A stretch of 64,000 nt of DNA from Botryotinia globosa (lineage: Eukaryota; Ascomycota; Leotiomycetes; Helotiales; Sclerotiniaceae). Under the pieces are notes generated by a model. It did no database searches, had not been told where the DNA came from, and saw only the letters and a program-made list of their open reading frames with translations. Positions 35,701 to 46,444 of this stretch are shown here, piece by piece. Each line of letters starts with the position of its first letter. Within the stretch, counting starts at the first letter, position 1. The translations under genes and the position numbers were made by a program. The stretch covers positions 1,488,001 to 1,552,000 of the forward strand of contig RCSZ01000012.1 of NCBI GenBank assembly GCA_014898425.1, read 5' to 3'.

Positions 35701-36441
35701 TTTTCAGATAGCCATCAATCGTGGCTTCCAGATTACGCAAAGACACACACAGAAGAAAGTGATGCGATAGAAGCTCAAAATAATCAGACGATAGCTGAAG
35801 ACGAGCGCTTTGCATTAGCCCTTTTGAAGGAAGAAGAGAACAGGCTAGCAGCAGAACGTGGAGCATCGTTCATCGGTCTCGAGCTCCGAGTTCATCACCC
35901 TAAGCCCACAAAAATTGGGCTAGAGGAGCTTGAACGTATCAACATTGGCACCATTCATGAGAGATTGCGGATAAAGAATTTTGCTAGGAGTGAATGGGAA
36001 AAGATCTATACGACAGCTGTAATTTCTGGCAAGTTCGGTACATGTGGTGCTGCAGCTGTGGTGCTATCTCTTCATAGCCAATATCCCAACGAGCGATGGA
36101 CGCGAGGCTTGACCAATGAGAGATTTTTGAGAGACTGGGTTGAAACGATTCCAAGAGCGGAGGACCAGGGAAGGGTAAATTATTACGACGAAGAGCAGCT
36201 CAATAACGCTCTGGTGAGAATGACAAATGGGGAACTCCAACTTGCCGTGACTCACCAAGGTCTGGAAAACTATTTCATGTTTGGCCCTCCGGAATCCGCT
36301 CTCCTCACTCTGCATGGTGAGCCGGCTAGATATTTGTATGTACATTTAACTCATATGGCATTTGCAAAAGGCGCCGGGGGTAGTCCATACCAGCATTTCG
36401 AAGGAATGGTGAGGAAACGAGGATACAAAGAGCATAAGTAA
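32728..36441 (+). CDS. Amidoligase fused to UBA-like and candidate cysteine-peptidase domains
   Basis: Exons 32728-35244 and 35299-36441 encode 1219 residues. The intron 35245-35298 has donor GTAAGT, branch ACTGAC and acceptor ATTAG. Residues about 40-420 match the glutamine-synthetase-like amidoligase family (PF12224 type): GVELEY at 41-46, CALHVHVEA near 242, and TIEFRQARG near 374, the expected metal/ATP ligands. A 450-residue Pro/Lys linker follows. Around residues 927-970 a helical segment (VLEILESFKYLEDETLRR) resembles a UBA domain. The last 170 residues contain GTCGAAAV (Cys about 1088) and YQHFEGM (His about 1205), spaced like an OTU or papain-type peptidase. Amidoligase chemistry forms amide or isopeptide bonds. 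The UBA and peptidase calls are inference, as is a ubiquitin-type role. It probably acts in the cytosol or nucleus, with no signal peptide. Confidence 0.85.
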
Positions 36442-37727
36442 AAAGGCAGGACTTACGATATGACTGTTCGAATTAAGCAACCAGTGTGTTTATTTTCTTT
36501 GGGGGATGAATATTCCAATTTGAGTCATTTGTATACTCTGAAATTTGAGAAATTAATGTACCGTATTTCTTTGCACTCGGAATACAAGTCTATTTCGGGG
36601 CTCTATGACAATGATAGTGAAGTAAATCATGGCAAGAGACCATCAGTACCTACCTAGCACACAACAAACCTATTGACATGAAGATCCATACCTGCTAAAT
36701 GCTCCTCCAAATCTCTACACTCGTATCCGAAAAAACTCTCTCAACATGTGATGTATAACCGTTCATTACAAAGCTTATTTTGTCTATTGTTATTCCTATG
36801 AAATCTCTTGATAAATAGCCACTTCAACTCCTGATGTAAGATTACATCACTTAAATCCTAACCATAAACATTTGATTCCAAACCCATTCATAAGCAATCT
36901 CTTTCAAAATCAAAACCCAAGATAAATCTACAAGGACATTCAAAACTTCCACATAAATACCAATTCACAAACTCGCTCATCTCAAACAAATCTTTCACAG
37001 GTAAACTCAATTTTAGCATTCGAGAAATCCTTCTTACAACCTAACCGAGCCACCTTCTTTCTTCATTTTAGCTTCAGAGCTTAGAAATTATACAAACAGA
37101 TTTGAGATCTTACATATCAGAAATTCTCGCAAAGAATTTATCACACTATAAGTGCTATCAATGAAAATCCTAGACTTCAAAATACAACAAGAGTCTTGCT
37201 ATAGTATTACTGTTCTCTTAATTATTCAGCAGAGTACTTATAAAGCAAAAATTGACTTATCCTAACAGGTCAAGTTTCAGGATAATGAGTTCTTTGCTTC
37301 AATCTTGCTAGCATGGCCTTTTATTAATAAATTATAAACAGACACTATTCCATTGATGTCAAGTCTACATTCACATAAATGCTTGACATTCACAAAACAG
37401 AAATCCAATCTATCCACATCCACATCCACAAGACAGAAAGAAAAGTCAGCACATCACAGAATGATATATGTTTTACAAAGTCCCTTGAAGTATCAAACTC
37501 TTCTCAGACGATTTCTAATTAACCATAGCTACCGAAGGTATCCCACATACTTGCTCGGATAATTTGTAATTGCTCATGTCTCTTATGGAATAGAAATATA
37601 GCCCAACCCAACCTAACCCAATCCAACAAAATGAAGATCTATTCAACCTGTATCTCCATACAGTCAAGATTCAAGAGATTTAATTACCACCAGAAACATC
37701 AAGATGAAGACTCAGTGATTCATCAAC
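36442..37727. other. Intergenic between convergent genes
   Basis: AT-rich; no gene seen. Short frames at 36460 and 37353 lack any family signature. Confidence 0.7.
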
Positions 37728-38708
37728 CTACTCAGTCTTAACATCCTTCCCCACCCCCCCATCACCTCCCTCTTCCTTCCCTTTCTCCCCTTTCTTCCCC
37801 GCATCACCTCCCTCTCTCTTCCGTTTCTCCCACGATTCCTCCCTTTTCCTCTCCTGATACCTCCACTCCTTCTCACCCTGCTCCTCCAAACGATCCCCCA
37901 AGTCCCCCAAAACAAAATCATTCTTCTGCCCTACCCACTCAGCATATTTATAACTTTGATCTTCAGTTGTATACGCCTCTTTCAATATTCTTAGCGCACT
38001 CTGAACATAGCCTTCTCTCTTCTTTTTCAACTTCTCCTGTCCCAATAGATATTCCTTCTTCTGTTCCTCAAATTCTCGCTGCTGTTCTTCACTTTCCTTC
38101 ACACCAACAAGAGTTTCAAGGTATTCGCACAACTCCTCTTCATTGTCTCGCTTCCATAGAACCTCTAGTATCTTTATCATGAGAATTTCCATGCTGTGCT
38201 CGAATTTATATGACTCCTTTCTCTTTGCTTCACTTTTAATCTTTTTCTTCCTGAGTAATTCTTCTCTATCTTGCATAGCCTTAATCTCATCCTCCTGAGC
38301 CTTCCCCAGAGTAAATTCATGTCGTTTCCCCGGCCATTTTCCCTCGAGCAGCAATTCCCGAACTGGGGGTTCAATGAATCGCTGCACATAATGTGGTGAG
38401 GTATTGCAGAGCGTGGGTGAGAGATACCTGTGCGGTCTTGATTTCCACTCTCCGTGAGTGGGGTTGCGAAGCACGGCAAGATGTCCAGTATATGTCTCGG
38501 GCTGCGGTGCAGGGATCGTCGACTCAAAAGCAAGGCATTTACTTCGTCCAACCTTCGGCTCCACGACTATCTTGGCCTTTTTAACGGCAGAGGCGACAAT
38601 GAGACTGCGGTGGTGACATACTATATGATTTTCTTCACAATTACATTTGTCGGTTAGCTGCCCAATGTGCCTCAAGTATTTATTTTTGCTGAATGGCCAG
38701 CTAGCCAT
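37728..38708 (-). CDS. Charged coiled-coil protein of unknown function
   Basis: 326 residues from an ATG at 38708, single exon. Not recognised. Near the N-terminus a Cys/His cluster (CNCEENHIVCHH) could bind a metal. The middle has conserved-looking Trp/Pro patches (GEWKSRPHRYLSP, GKWPGKRHEFTLG), and from about residue 140 onward the sequence is Lys/Glu-rich coiled coil. The tail is Lys/Glu/Gly-rich and disordered. It lies just before RPB7 and the CxH/CxxC gene cluster. Its N-terminal CNCxxNHxxCHH differs from the cluster signature, so I do not include it in that family. Confidence 0.7.
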   Translation of the reverse strand: MASWPFSKNKYLRHIGQLTDKCNCEENHIVCHHRSLIVASAVKKAKIVVEPKVGRSKCLAFESTIPAPQPETYTGHLAVLRNPTHGEWKSRPHRYLSPTLCNTSPHYVQRFIEPPVRELLLEGKWPGKRHEFTLGKAQEDEIKAMQDREELLRKKKIKSEAKRKESYKFEHSMEILMIKILEVLWKRDNEEELCEYLETLVGVKESEEQQREFEEQKKEYLLGQEKLKKKREGYVQSALRILKEAYTTEDQSYKYAEWVGQKNDFVLGDLGDRLEEQGEKEWRYQERKREESWEKRKREGGDAGKKGEKGKEEGGDGGVGKDVKTE

Positions 38709-39926
38709 ACTGAAGTCGTGATTGTCGCTAGGTAGTTCGAAAAATGACTAATCGGGTTTTGACGAAGGTAGGTTTTTGAATGTAGTCAAATGGGTAAAAA
38801 GTTCACTTAATATCTAGCAAATTGTGGGGAAGTAAAAAGTTATTCTGGTGTGCAGACTATGTAGTAATATATGATGCCGAAAAGACCGTAATATTCAATA
38901 AGAGCAGAATAAAGATGAGGTTACAAAGCTGCCGTATTGAGCAGGTTTACCCACGAACCATAAGCAAGTAGCCTAGGTGTAGAGAACGGTTCGTACAAGA
39001 ACGTAGGACATAGATGTGAGAAACGACATGGCATTGTAATGGGAAATCTGCTCCCCAATAAGCTAATTGTTGTATCAACATTCACCAAACAAATTACAAT
39101 TTTCGAACGTGATCTATACAGGAACGAATACATGGACAGTTTACGGTGAGCACACTAGTTCTTATAAACTCGCATTTTCAAACATAATTTCAATTTGCTA
39201 GACTAGGCTATCAGATGGACTGCAGGTGGTCATTGTTCAGAATCATGTACCAAAACAAAACGGCGCTTCGAAATTTGCCCTTCGTCGCGGTAGAACCAAG
39301 AATCATAAAGATAAGAATCAGAAAGATGTGACTCCATACTGAGTTGAACTGTCAACAAGAAGTAGCAGCCCCAACATGAATACAAAAACAGATCTTTAAA
39401 TTAGTGGAACAACAAATGCAGATAAATGGGTTGCAAATCGTGCTGTCCTTGAAGTAAAGTTTAAATGCATGATATGGTATATTTGACCCAAAAAAACGTG
39501 TGAGATTGTTATCTGATCACTGAACCAAGTAAAAGAAAATACCTAGCTAGAGTTTCACAGAATCAATCACTAAACAATAATAGCAGAAATACTTGTGAGA
39601 TAGATATCCATTCATCTATCCGTTTATAACATTGGGTTCACCCAAATCCTGTCATAGTGAAGCTGGTGGACTTTGTTACACCTCAGAGCTCAAAGAATTG
39701 AGCTAATACACTGGGGTTGGTCATATCTCCATGAAATGACAATAGTTGTGTGGTTCAAGAAAGCTTTGGTCTTGCATCATAAAAACCTGACGTTATGACT
39801 GGCACATGCTTGAAGGGTGTTGAGGGTTTAATTAGGGCCGAGTTATATCAAGTATCATGAAGCTTGCAAGCAACTAGACATGAAGTTAATTGGGATGGTT
39901 CGATGTAACAAATTAAGATGGGAAAC
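38709..39926. other. Intergenic
   Basis: Promoter side of the 37728 gene and 3' flank of RPB7. No gene seen. Confidence 0.7.
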
Positions 39927-40537
39927 TCACCCGAGATAATCCTCTTTGATACTACCAATAGCAAACATGGCTCCAACTTCGGGTCTTGTACCGATAATCT
40001 TCACTCGGACATGAGTGCCTGGCTCAATGACAGAGTCTTCATTGTTTGTAAATTGGGGTGGTGTTGCATTTGCATCGAATTTGATGTCACGAGGAATCAG
40101 CTATATTGAATTAGTATGGATCGCATACCAACAACAATAAACCAAACTTACATGTGCAGATACAAAGAGGGGCAAAGGACCGGCATCCGCGAAAAAACCG
40201 ACAGCATTGACTGAGGTTACAATAGCATCGACCTACATATGTTCATGAGAAATGCACATTAAATGAATTCACAAAATCGAGTTCTTACAGTCTCGCCCTT
40301 GAAGGGTCTCCACACTACAGCACGATATCCAACAGTGAACTCAGCCAATCCGCTTCCTGGGAGGATTCTTCCTTCAGAAATGTTGAAGGTATCCATAATT
40401 GTGATGATGTAGTAAAGACCGGTACATGTGCCTTCAACATCTTTCAATAGCTTGCCAGTCACCAACTCATGCATGTTGCGACCAAAGTACGATGGGTGCA
40501 GGGTGACCTGACGCTCAAGATTGTAGAGGAAAAACAT
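39927..40537 (-). CDS. rpb7: RNA polymerase II subunit Rpb7
   Basis: Three exons, 40537-40289, 40232-40152 and 40100-39927, encode 167 residues, near the roughly 171 usual for Rpb7. The introns are 40233-40288 (GTAAGA...GTAG) and 40101-40151 (GTAAGT...TATAG). The start [19 protein letters not shown] is the diagnostic Rpb7 N-terminus. [20 protein letters not shown] and the S1/OB region ([25 protein letters not shown]) follow. Rpb7 pairs with Rpb4 to form the stalk of RNA polymerase II and binds emerging RNA in the nucleus. The stop directly follows LG, one or two residues short of the yeast end. A GTGAGT overlapping the stop may start a last intron encoding a slightly different C-terminus. Confidence 0.96.
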
Positions 40538-41703
40538 TTTTTATGGTGAGGAGTGAAATGGATAGCGAAGTGGATGGAATTTCAGGATTGTAGAGTCAAT
40601 GCCCCTTCTGGTGAGTTAATGTAACTTTGGAATTGCGCTTCAACACAACGATCCTCCTTCTTGGTAGAAACTTGTAATGCCGTAGAGAAGTTGAAATTAT
40701 TGAAAGGAGGCGGAGTTTAAGTATATTTGTCTATTCAGACAATGTGGATAATTCGAGAGCCTTCCCTCTTGAACTCTTAATATTCAGCCTGCTCTAAACT
40801 CCAACTGATTTACCCAATCCCATATAAATGTTGAATCTCTTTCGGATCGCAAAGTCCGCCTAAAGGTTGTTCGTAATTTGATGGAAGTGCCGAGTCACTC
40901 TTACTGTTCTGTGAACTGTCAGTCTTCTTTGTTTTCGAGTCAAGGTTCATCAAAGCCGGAAATCCTGTAGTTAACTTTGAACATACATTGTTTGAAAATG
41001 AATGAAATTGCAAAGACGTGACACTTTGGCAGATCCCTGAAAGAAATCACAGAGAATGCGCAAAGGTTTGTCGATGCTGTGGTTTGAAATTGTGATTATT
41101 GGGGAAAAAATGAAAATGGAAAAATGTATAACTATTGAAGACAGGAAGAGTCGAGAAAGCGAGAGAGGAGCTCAATTGCCCCGACGTTGAAGGTTACGCG
41201 ATCTAATAAAGTCGCGATGTTAAGGATAAAATATGCGCCGGCCCGCGTATATTGAGGTATGAGGTGTTGAATTGATTACTAATACAATTGATTACTAATA
41301 CTAATTACGAAAATGACATGCCACTCGATCACTTTCCCATTTTACGAGGATTCCGAGGTTCACTGTTCAACTACATACATTGGATGCTTTCACTTTGATA
41401 CTCATCCATTCAAACCACCCTTCTCACCGCGACCAGCTTCAAAAGGCAACATTGGCTGAATTGATGTATTGATTGCCCTAAATTCCTGTATCTTCTCTAT
41501 CATATCATATCCTACCCACTCTCTCCCCCTCCATCTCTCTATCTTGTCCTCATTCCGAGAATTCCTATATTCGATGAGTTAATGACTGCGCCTCAACCTT
41601 GAACCATCAAATCAAGCTCTGAATTACATTTGCTTCTTCATTCCTGAATATCGCAAACATACGCAAAGATTTTGAACCTGTCGCGTCACATCATTTCTTC
41701 AAA
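40538..41703. other. Divergent intergenic region between RPB7 and MPO1
   Basis: About 1.2 kb holding both promoters. The minus-strand frame at 40810-41013 has no family signature. No further gene seen. Confidence 0.65.
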
Positions 41704-42416
41704 ATGTCTCTCAACCTTGAGAAACAGCTTACCTTTGTAAGTCCGGGCGAATATTGCGATTCTCCTGGACAGAGGCTAATTTTATATAGTACGGGGCCTA
41801 CCATCACAATCCTACAAATGTTTTCATTCATATGATATGTGTGCCATTGATTTTGGCCACCAGTCTGTTCCTTGTATGGCCCCAAAGTTTTCGCGATTTT
41901 GAGAATGAGGGCGACATGCATGCTGACAATATATAACAGTGCTCCAACAGTCCCACATTAATACCTCTGCCTTCATGGCTTACTGTTCCGAATTTACCTT
42001 TGAACTTTAGCACAATCGGATCAATATGCTATGGCGGTTTTTACATCCTTCTCGAACCGGTCGCAGGCAGTATCCTTCTTCCATTCATCATCGGATGGAC
42101 CGCATTCTCAAACCATATCCTCGCTACATCTTCAAATGCTACTTTGGCAAATCAAATCGCTGGTGCTGTATTCTTTGTCTCGTGGATTCTGCAATTTGTC
42201 GGCCATGGTGCTTTCGAAAAGCGTGCCCCCGCATTACTTGACAACCTCGTGCAAGCTTTAGTCCTCGCTCCATTCTTCGTTTTTATGGAGTTGCTATTTA
42301 TATTTGGGTACAGACCGGAATTGCAAAAAAGGATCGATGTTGCGGTTGAAAAAGAGGTTGCCAAATTCAAAGCCGAGCAGTCGAACGGTACGGTTAAGAA
42401 CGGCAAAGCCAATTGA
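41704..42416 (+). CDS. mpo1: Mpo1-like 2-hydroxy fatty acid dioxygenase (DUF962)
   Basis: Exons 41704-41736, 41790-41873 and 41940-42416 encode 197 residues, the usual length for this family. The introns are 53 and 66 bp (GTAAGT...TATAG; GTATGG...ACAG). Diagnostic motifs are YGAYHHNPTNVFIH near the N-terminus and GHGAFEKRAPALLDNLVQAL in the second half; their His residues are the proposed Fe(II) ligands of yeast Mpo1 (YGL010W). Four hydrophobic segments fit an ER membrane protein. Mpo1 carries out alpha-oxidation of 2-hydroxy fatty acids derived from phytosphingosine, releasing a fatty acid one carbon shorter. Divergent from RPB7. The C-terminal tail is short and charged. Confidence 0.95.
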
Positions 42417-43272
42417 GATCCCGATATAGGACCGAGATATATCACAGACAAGCAACGCAGGGGGAAGCTCATGGAGGGCAAGGGAAAGAAAGGTGGACAT
42501 GAGCGCAATGGTAGAGGCGGCAGTCTATTCAGAAGGTCAACGGAGCTCGCCTTAAATTGGTAGCAAAGTTCGGAATATCTTTCGCAGGAAGTGAAGTCTT
42601 TCCGGAAGGATGAGCCTATTTGGTGGAGTTAATTTTGAGGTGCGAGGCGTTTCCTAATTTCTTGGTTCAATTGTACATTTGCAAGCGAGTTTTTGATATG
42701 CAGAGAATACTATGTTTAGTCCCTCGAATACTACTCGTCCACTTTCATCTGCATGCCTACCTAGGTAAATCAATGTGTCTGGATTTATACTACATGTATA
42801 CGTCATGACCAATGTCAGCAAGACCGATTGCTTGACCTGGCCAAATATTAGAATATCAAGGGTAACAGAAGCACACAACATGCAAACATACCTACGCCAT
42901 GTAATGTCATAGTGTGCTCTTGGCGACGAACATATTGCTTACCAATTTCATTCAAATAAACCGGTGCTCCTATATCGTTTGACAGCTTACACTCTTCATT
43001 CATTTCATATTTATTCATCACTATTTCATATATTCTGCTTCGTGTTGTAAATTTAGGTTTTAAAATTATTATAGGTTTTTGCTTAGGTATCTAATTTCTC
43101 CTCTCCGCCATTGACTCCTGAAAGGCATGAAACAAATGAAAGAATCTTACAAAGGAAAGTGAGACTTTCTTTTAGGAAACGCCAACAAAAGAAAGTAACA
43201 AATGAAACTAATGATTGTAATTGTTTTCTGTAACTTCTCTTACAGCTGCTCTCTTGTACAAAAGAAAACTAA
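42417..43272. other. Intergenic between convergent genes
   Basis: 3' flanks of MPO1 and the first CxH/CxxC gene. No gene seen. Confidence 0.7.
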
Positions 43273-44490
43273 CTATCTTCTGCGTCTTCTCTCCTGTGGT
43301 TGTGGCTCTGGTTCTGCTTGTGGCTGAGTCCAACTCTCTAATGCACCATCAATTTCCCGTTCAAGATTTGACATCTGTCTTCTCAAGTTGTATTCTCCAT
43401 CTTGTATCTCTGGTCTAGTGACACTCGATGGTCTAGAGAGGCTTGATGGCCAATGACTGTTGGTGGGTGAAACCGGTGACACCTCACCACTCTTCAATGG
43501 AGATGTCATGACCGACACATCTGAGTCCTTGGTCCTGAGTGGAATTACCTTGCTAGCTCCTCGTGGTCCATTAGATGGTTGCAATCGCACTGGCGTTGCC
43601 CGAGGCTTTCTTGTCAATGGTGTTGGAGGGAGCGGTTTATTTGGTGCGGGTACAGTACCTCGATATGTTCGTACCTGGGAGTTCCATCGATCCATGTCTA
43701 GGTTAGCGTCCTCGTATCTGGGGACTACTGGAGCGAGTAAAGACGCAGGCTGGGTTCCTGGAATTCCGATGAATTGAGAAATAACCTCTGGTTCAATCCT
43801 GTTGAGCCGATCAGGTTGGGATTTCCATCCGTAGGAATTGGCTGCCTTGGTCGCGGCGTTTCGTGCTTCAGCTGTACCGATTGTCATGCGCTTCAATTCC
43901 GCGGTAGGAACTGAAAGATGTTCAGCATCGGATATCTTGGCATTCCAGAACGATTGTCCAAACTCGCAGCAGAATCCATCATTTGCCGATCGGTCGATTG
44001 AATGACGATCTTCTTTGATGCATTTGCCGCACCTGAATTTGGTACGTCTGTCTTCCATGCGCCTATAGCTTCGACGTTGTCGGTCACGCTCATCATCTTG
44101 CTCTTGAGCAATTTGAGCGCGAATGATTTCGGCACCTCGGGCTTGTTGCTGGGCGATCAGGCGGCTTTGTCGAGTAGTACATTCTGGACATAAGCCGGCA
44201 ATGTGGTCGACGAGCTCAAGTCCTGCACATTGAAATTCGATATCTACTTCATTGTCAGAGTCACTCTCAGCTTGTTCTGCGCCAGCGCAGAGGAAAGATT
44301 TCCAGCTGCTGCGACGAGATGATTTATTAGATGTGTTAGATGAAGTAGAGCCGCTGCGTTTCTTGTTCTTGGACTTCTCTCCGCCTGTGGGGACTTGAAT
44401 GGGGATTACCTGGGTCTTTCTCAAAACGTGTTTGCACTCTCCATACACTACCTGCACCTCGACTGGCTTGAAAGATGTTCTCGAAGACAT
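43273..44490 (-). CDS. CxH...CxxC family protein A (405 aa)
   Basis: Single open frame from an ATG at 44490. I do not recognise a described family. Near the N-terminus VVYGECKHVL supplies a C-x-H and, about 85 residues later, AGLCPEC supplies a C-x-x-C, the same signature as in the five plus-strand genes that follow. A Ser/Lys-rich insert separates them. A second Cys group follows (FRCGKCIKED, GFCCEFG). The C-terminal half is Pro/Ser/Arg-rich and disordered, ending in RRRRR. It is likely a zinc-binding protein with a disordered tail. It has no signal peptide, so it is probably intracellular. It is the only member on the minus strand and the longest. AT-rich TATA-like sequence lies upstream (about 44545-44560). 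Confidence 0.75.
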   Translation of the reverse strand: MSSRTSFKPVEVQVVYGECKHVLRKTQVIPIQVPTGGEKSKNKKRSGSTSSNTSNKSSRRSSWKSFLCAGAEQAESDSDNEVDIEFQCAGLELVDHIAGLCPECTTRQSRLIAQQQARGAEIIRAQIAQEQDDERDRQRRSYRRMEDRRTKFRCGKCIKEDRHSIDRSANDGFCCEFGQSFWNAKISDAEHLSVPTAELKRMTIGTAEARNAATKAANSYGWKSQPDRLNRIEPEVISQFIGIPGTQPASLLAPVVPRYEDANLDMDRWNSQVRTYRGTVPAPNKPLPPTPLTRKPRATPVRLQPSNGPRGASKVIPLRTKDSDVSVMTSPLKSGEVSPVSPTNSHWPSSLSRPSSVTRPEIQDGEYNLRRQMSNLEREIDGALESWTQPQAEPEPQPQERRRRR

Positions 44491-45631
44491 ATTGGAGGTT
44501 AATTTGTGTTTGTGTGGTGTTGTCTGTTTATTAAAGTATAAAGATATATAAAGTTGTATGACTTTGTAATTCGAAGACTGGACTAGATGTTTCTGAGAAG
44601 ATGAGCTGCAGGATTTACAATGGCTATTGTCCGAATTAAGTAGATTCTTCTGGCCGTTGTTCGAACTCGAGGGTTATGATAAAGATTATGGAATTTCTTT
44701 ATCGTGGATTGACTTCTTTATTATCAAACATCAAATTTACAAAGAATTGAAACAAAAGAGTCGCAATCCCTGTGTCTCTAAGAAATGTATCAAAATAGAT
44801 CAAGCCTTCAATTTAGTCTCACTGTCGAAACAACGCGGAGTCTCCCATTGGAGCTCCCAAAGATCTCATGTTCCCAAACACATCCTGGAACAACATGAGA
44901 ATCATCTCAGAACATGTCACAACAAAAAAAATGAAACTATTATGAGACCATCTCAGCCCTATCTTCTATTCTATTCCAGAACATAAGCGCCACACACGCA
45001 ATTATTCTCCCGTCCTTGGCTGAAACGCGCCTGTGTCGAAAATAATCAGCTTTCTTTGAGTTTACATTTGTATATGATTTCGCATGTTTTCCCCCTTGAT
45101 ATCACTTTTCTTTCCTCAGCGTTGGGGTTACCTCTCCTCGCTCACTACCCAGAAGATTGAATTTTCTGGGTAGTTATGATTGACGCTATCAAATCGGACT
45201 TGTTCGCGCCCATGTACATATATTCTCATCCTAGATGAGAAAGTACAGCTCGAATACAACTCAACGTCAACAACATACCAAAACTATTGTACTCGAATCC
45301 CCGGATATGGAAAGCGAGGATGAAGTCCACTTCAAATCTGTTCGATGCTCCTAGACTTTATTATTAGGTCATATGCATCGACTTGGTTTTCAGATCAGAG
45401 ATTCTCTGAACAATGCTATGGAGTCGCAGAACAACCCTTTTCTGGAGCTATAACGTTCGAGAATTTCCTGGATGGGATCTTGTTTTATTATCTTCATCAT
45501 CACCTTCAACTCAACTACATACTCTTACAAGCCACACAAGAAGTCTTTTTTTGAATTGAAGATATCGACGAAAAAACCAACTCACCAACCAACCAACCAA
45601 CCAACCAGTATATCACAATCACCAAGCAATC
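44491..45631. other. Divergent intergenic region between family members A and B
   Basis: Presumably holds both promoters. Frames at 44627 and 45345 have no family signature. Confidence 0.65.
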
Positions 45632-46444
45632 ATGCCTGTCACTATCAGGAAGATTGTGTACGCTTGCAGTCACGAGCTGCCCAACCCGAGCTTTCAAGCT
45701 CCAAAGAAGCCCTCGATGATAAAGCGTATCAAGCGAGCCCTCACCATCACCGAAACAATCCGCACACCCTCCTTGGAGTTGTGTCCGTATTGTCAACGGG
45801 AGGAAGAGGAAAATGCGCAGCGAGATGCCGAGAAACGTAGAACACAGGCGCCTACGCGATCGGAGACGAGCCCCCGACACGGCCACCCTCTACCACCTGC
45901 ACAACAACCCCAAACCATTCCCAGCAAACTAAGACGGTACAATACCGTAGCTGCGCAAAGACCGGTATCACCGGTATCGCCGGTCTCGCCGGTCTCGGAA
46001 AGGTGGTTTGAATCCGACGCAGACCTGAACTCCGGTCTTCCTTCCCGGAATCCCTACCGGGATTCCAACATGGAACGTCTCACAGCAGAGTTTCATGCAC
46101 GGGACATGGAAGAACGGTTAAGGGATAGTCTTGCACGGGAGTCGCCGGCAGATAAGAGAGCGCGGTTGTTTCGGGAGGAGAAAGTCCGGAAGGAGTGGAA
46201 AGCGCGAGATGCGGCGAGAGAGTACAATGAGTTCATCAAGGACCAAGCGCCACCGGCTACTCGTCCTACCGATCTCAAGGAGCTCTTTATCCAAGCTCGA
46301 ACTCCGCACACCTCCATGGCACCTCCGAAGGAAGCCGAGGCTCCGAAGCTTGATCTACGCGCCAGAGCGGCGAAGATCAAAGAGGAGAAGGAGATCAAGG
46401 AGCAGAGGACGAAAGCTCGTTGTCAGCTCGTGCGGAAGGAGTAA
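45632..46444 (+). CDS. CxH...CxxC family protein B (270 aa)
   Basis: Starts at the ATG in the context AATCATGCC. KIVYACSHELP and, about 40 residues on, LELCPYCQ form the putative zinc site. Between them RIKRALTITETIRTPS closely matches gene C (RLRRAFTLNEVIRRPS), so B and C are paralogues. The rest is Arg/Glu-rich and partly helical, with a repeated SPVSP stretch. A GTAAGT overlaps the stop (donor 46441) with a good acceptor at 46531, so the real C-terminus may be changed by a last exon to about 46600. That exon's best-looking frame (DNDIDLSNEDGSLYL) does not match the phase of this donor, so I keep the unspliced stop. Confidence 0.75.
   Translation: MPVTIRKIVYACSHELPNPSFQAPKKPSMIKRIKRALTITETIRTPSLELCPYCQREEEENAQRDAEKRRTQAPTRSETSPRHGHPLPPAQQPQTIPSKLRRYNTVAAQRPVSPVSPVSPVSERWFESDADLNSGLPSRNPYRDSNMERLTAEFHARDMEERLRDSLARESPADKRARLFREEKVRKEWKARDAAREYNEFIKDQAPPATRPTDLKELFIQARTPHTSMAPPKEAEAPKLDLRARAAKIKEEKEIKEQRTKARCQLVRKE

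Noticed and set aside
37728..38708. Membership of the 37.7 kb gene in the CxH/CxxC family
   Set aside because: Its Cys/His cluster (CNCEENHIVCHH) has a different spacing and no CPxC partner.
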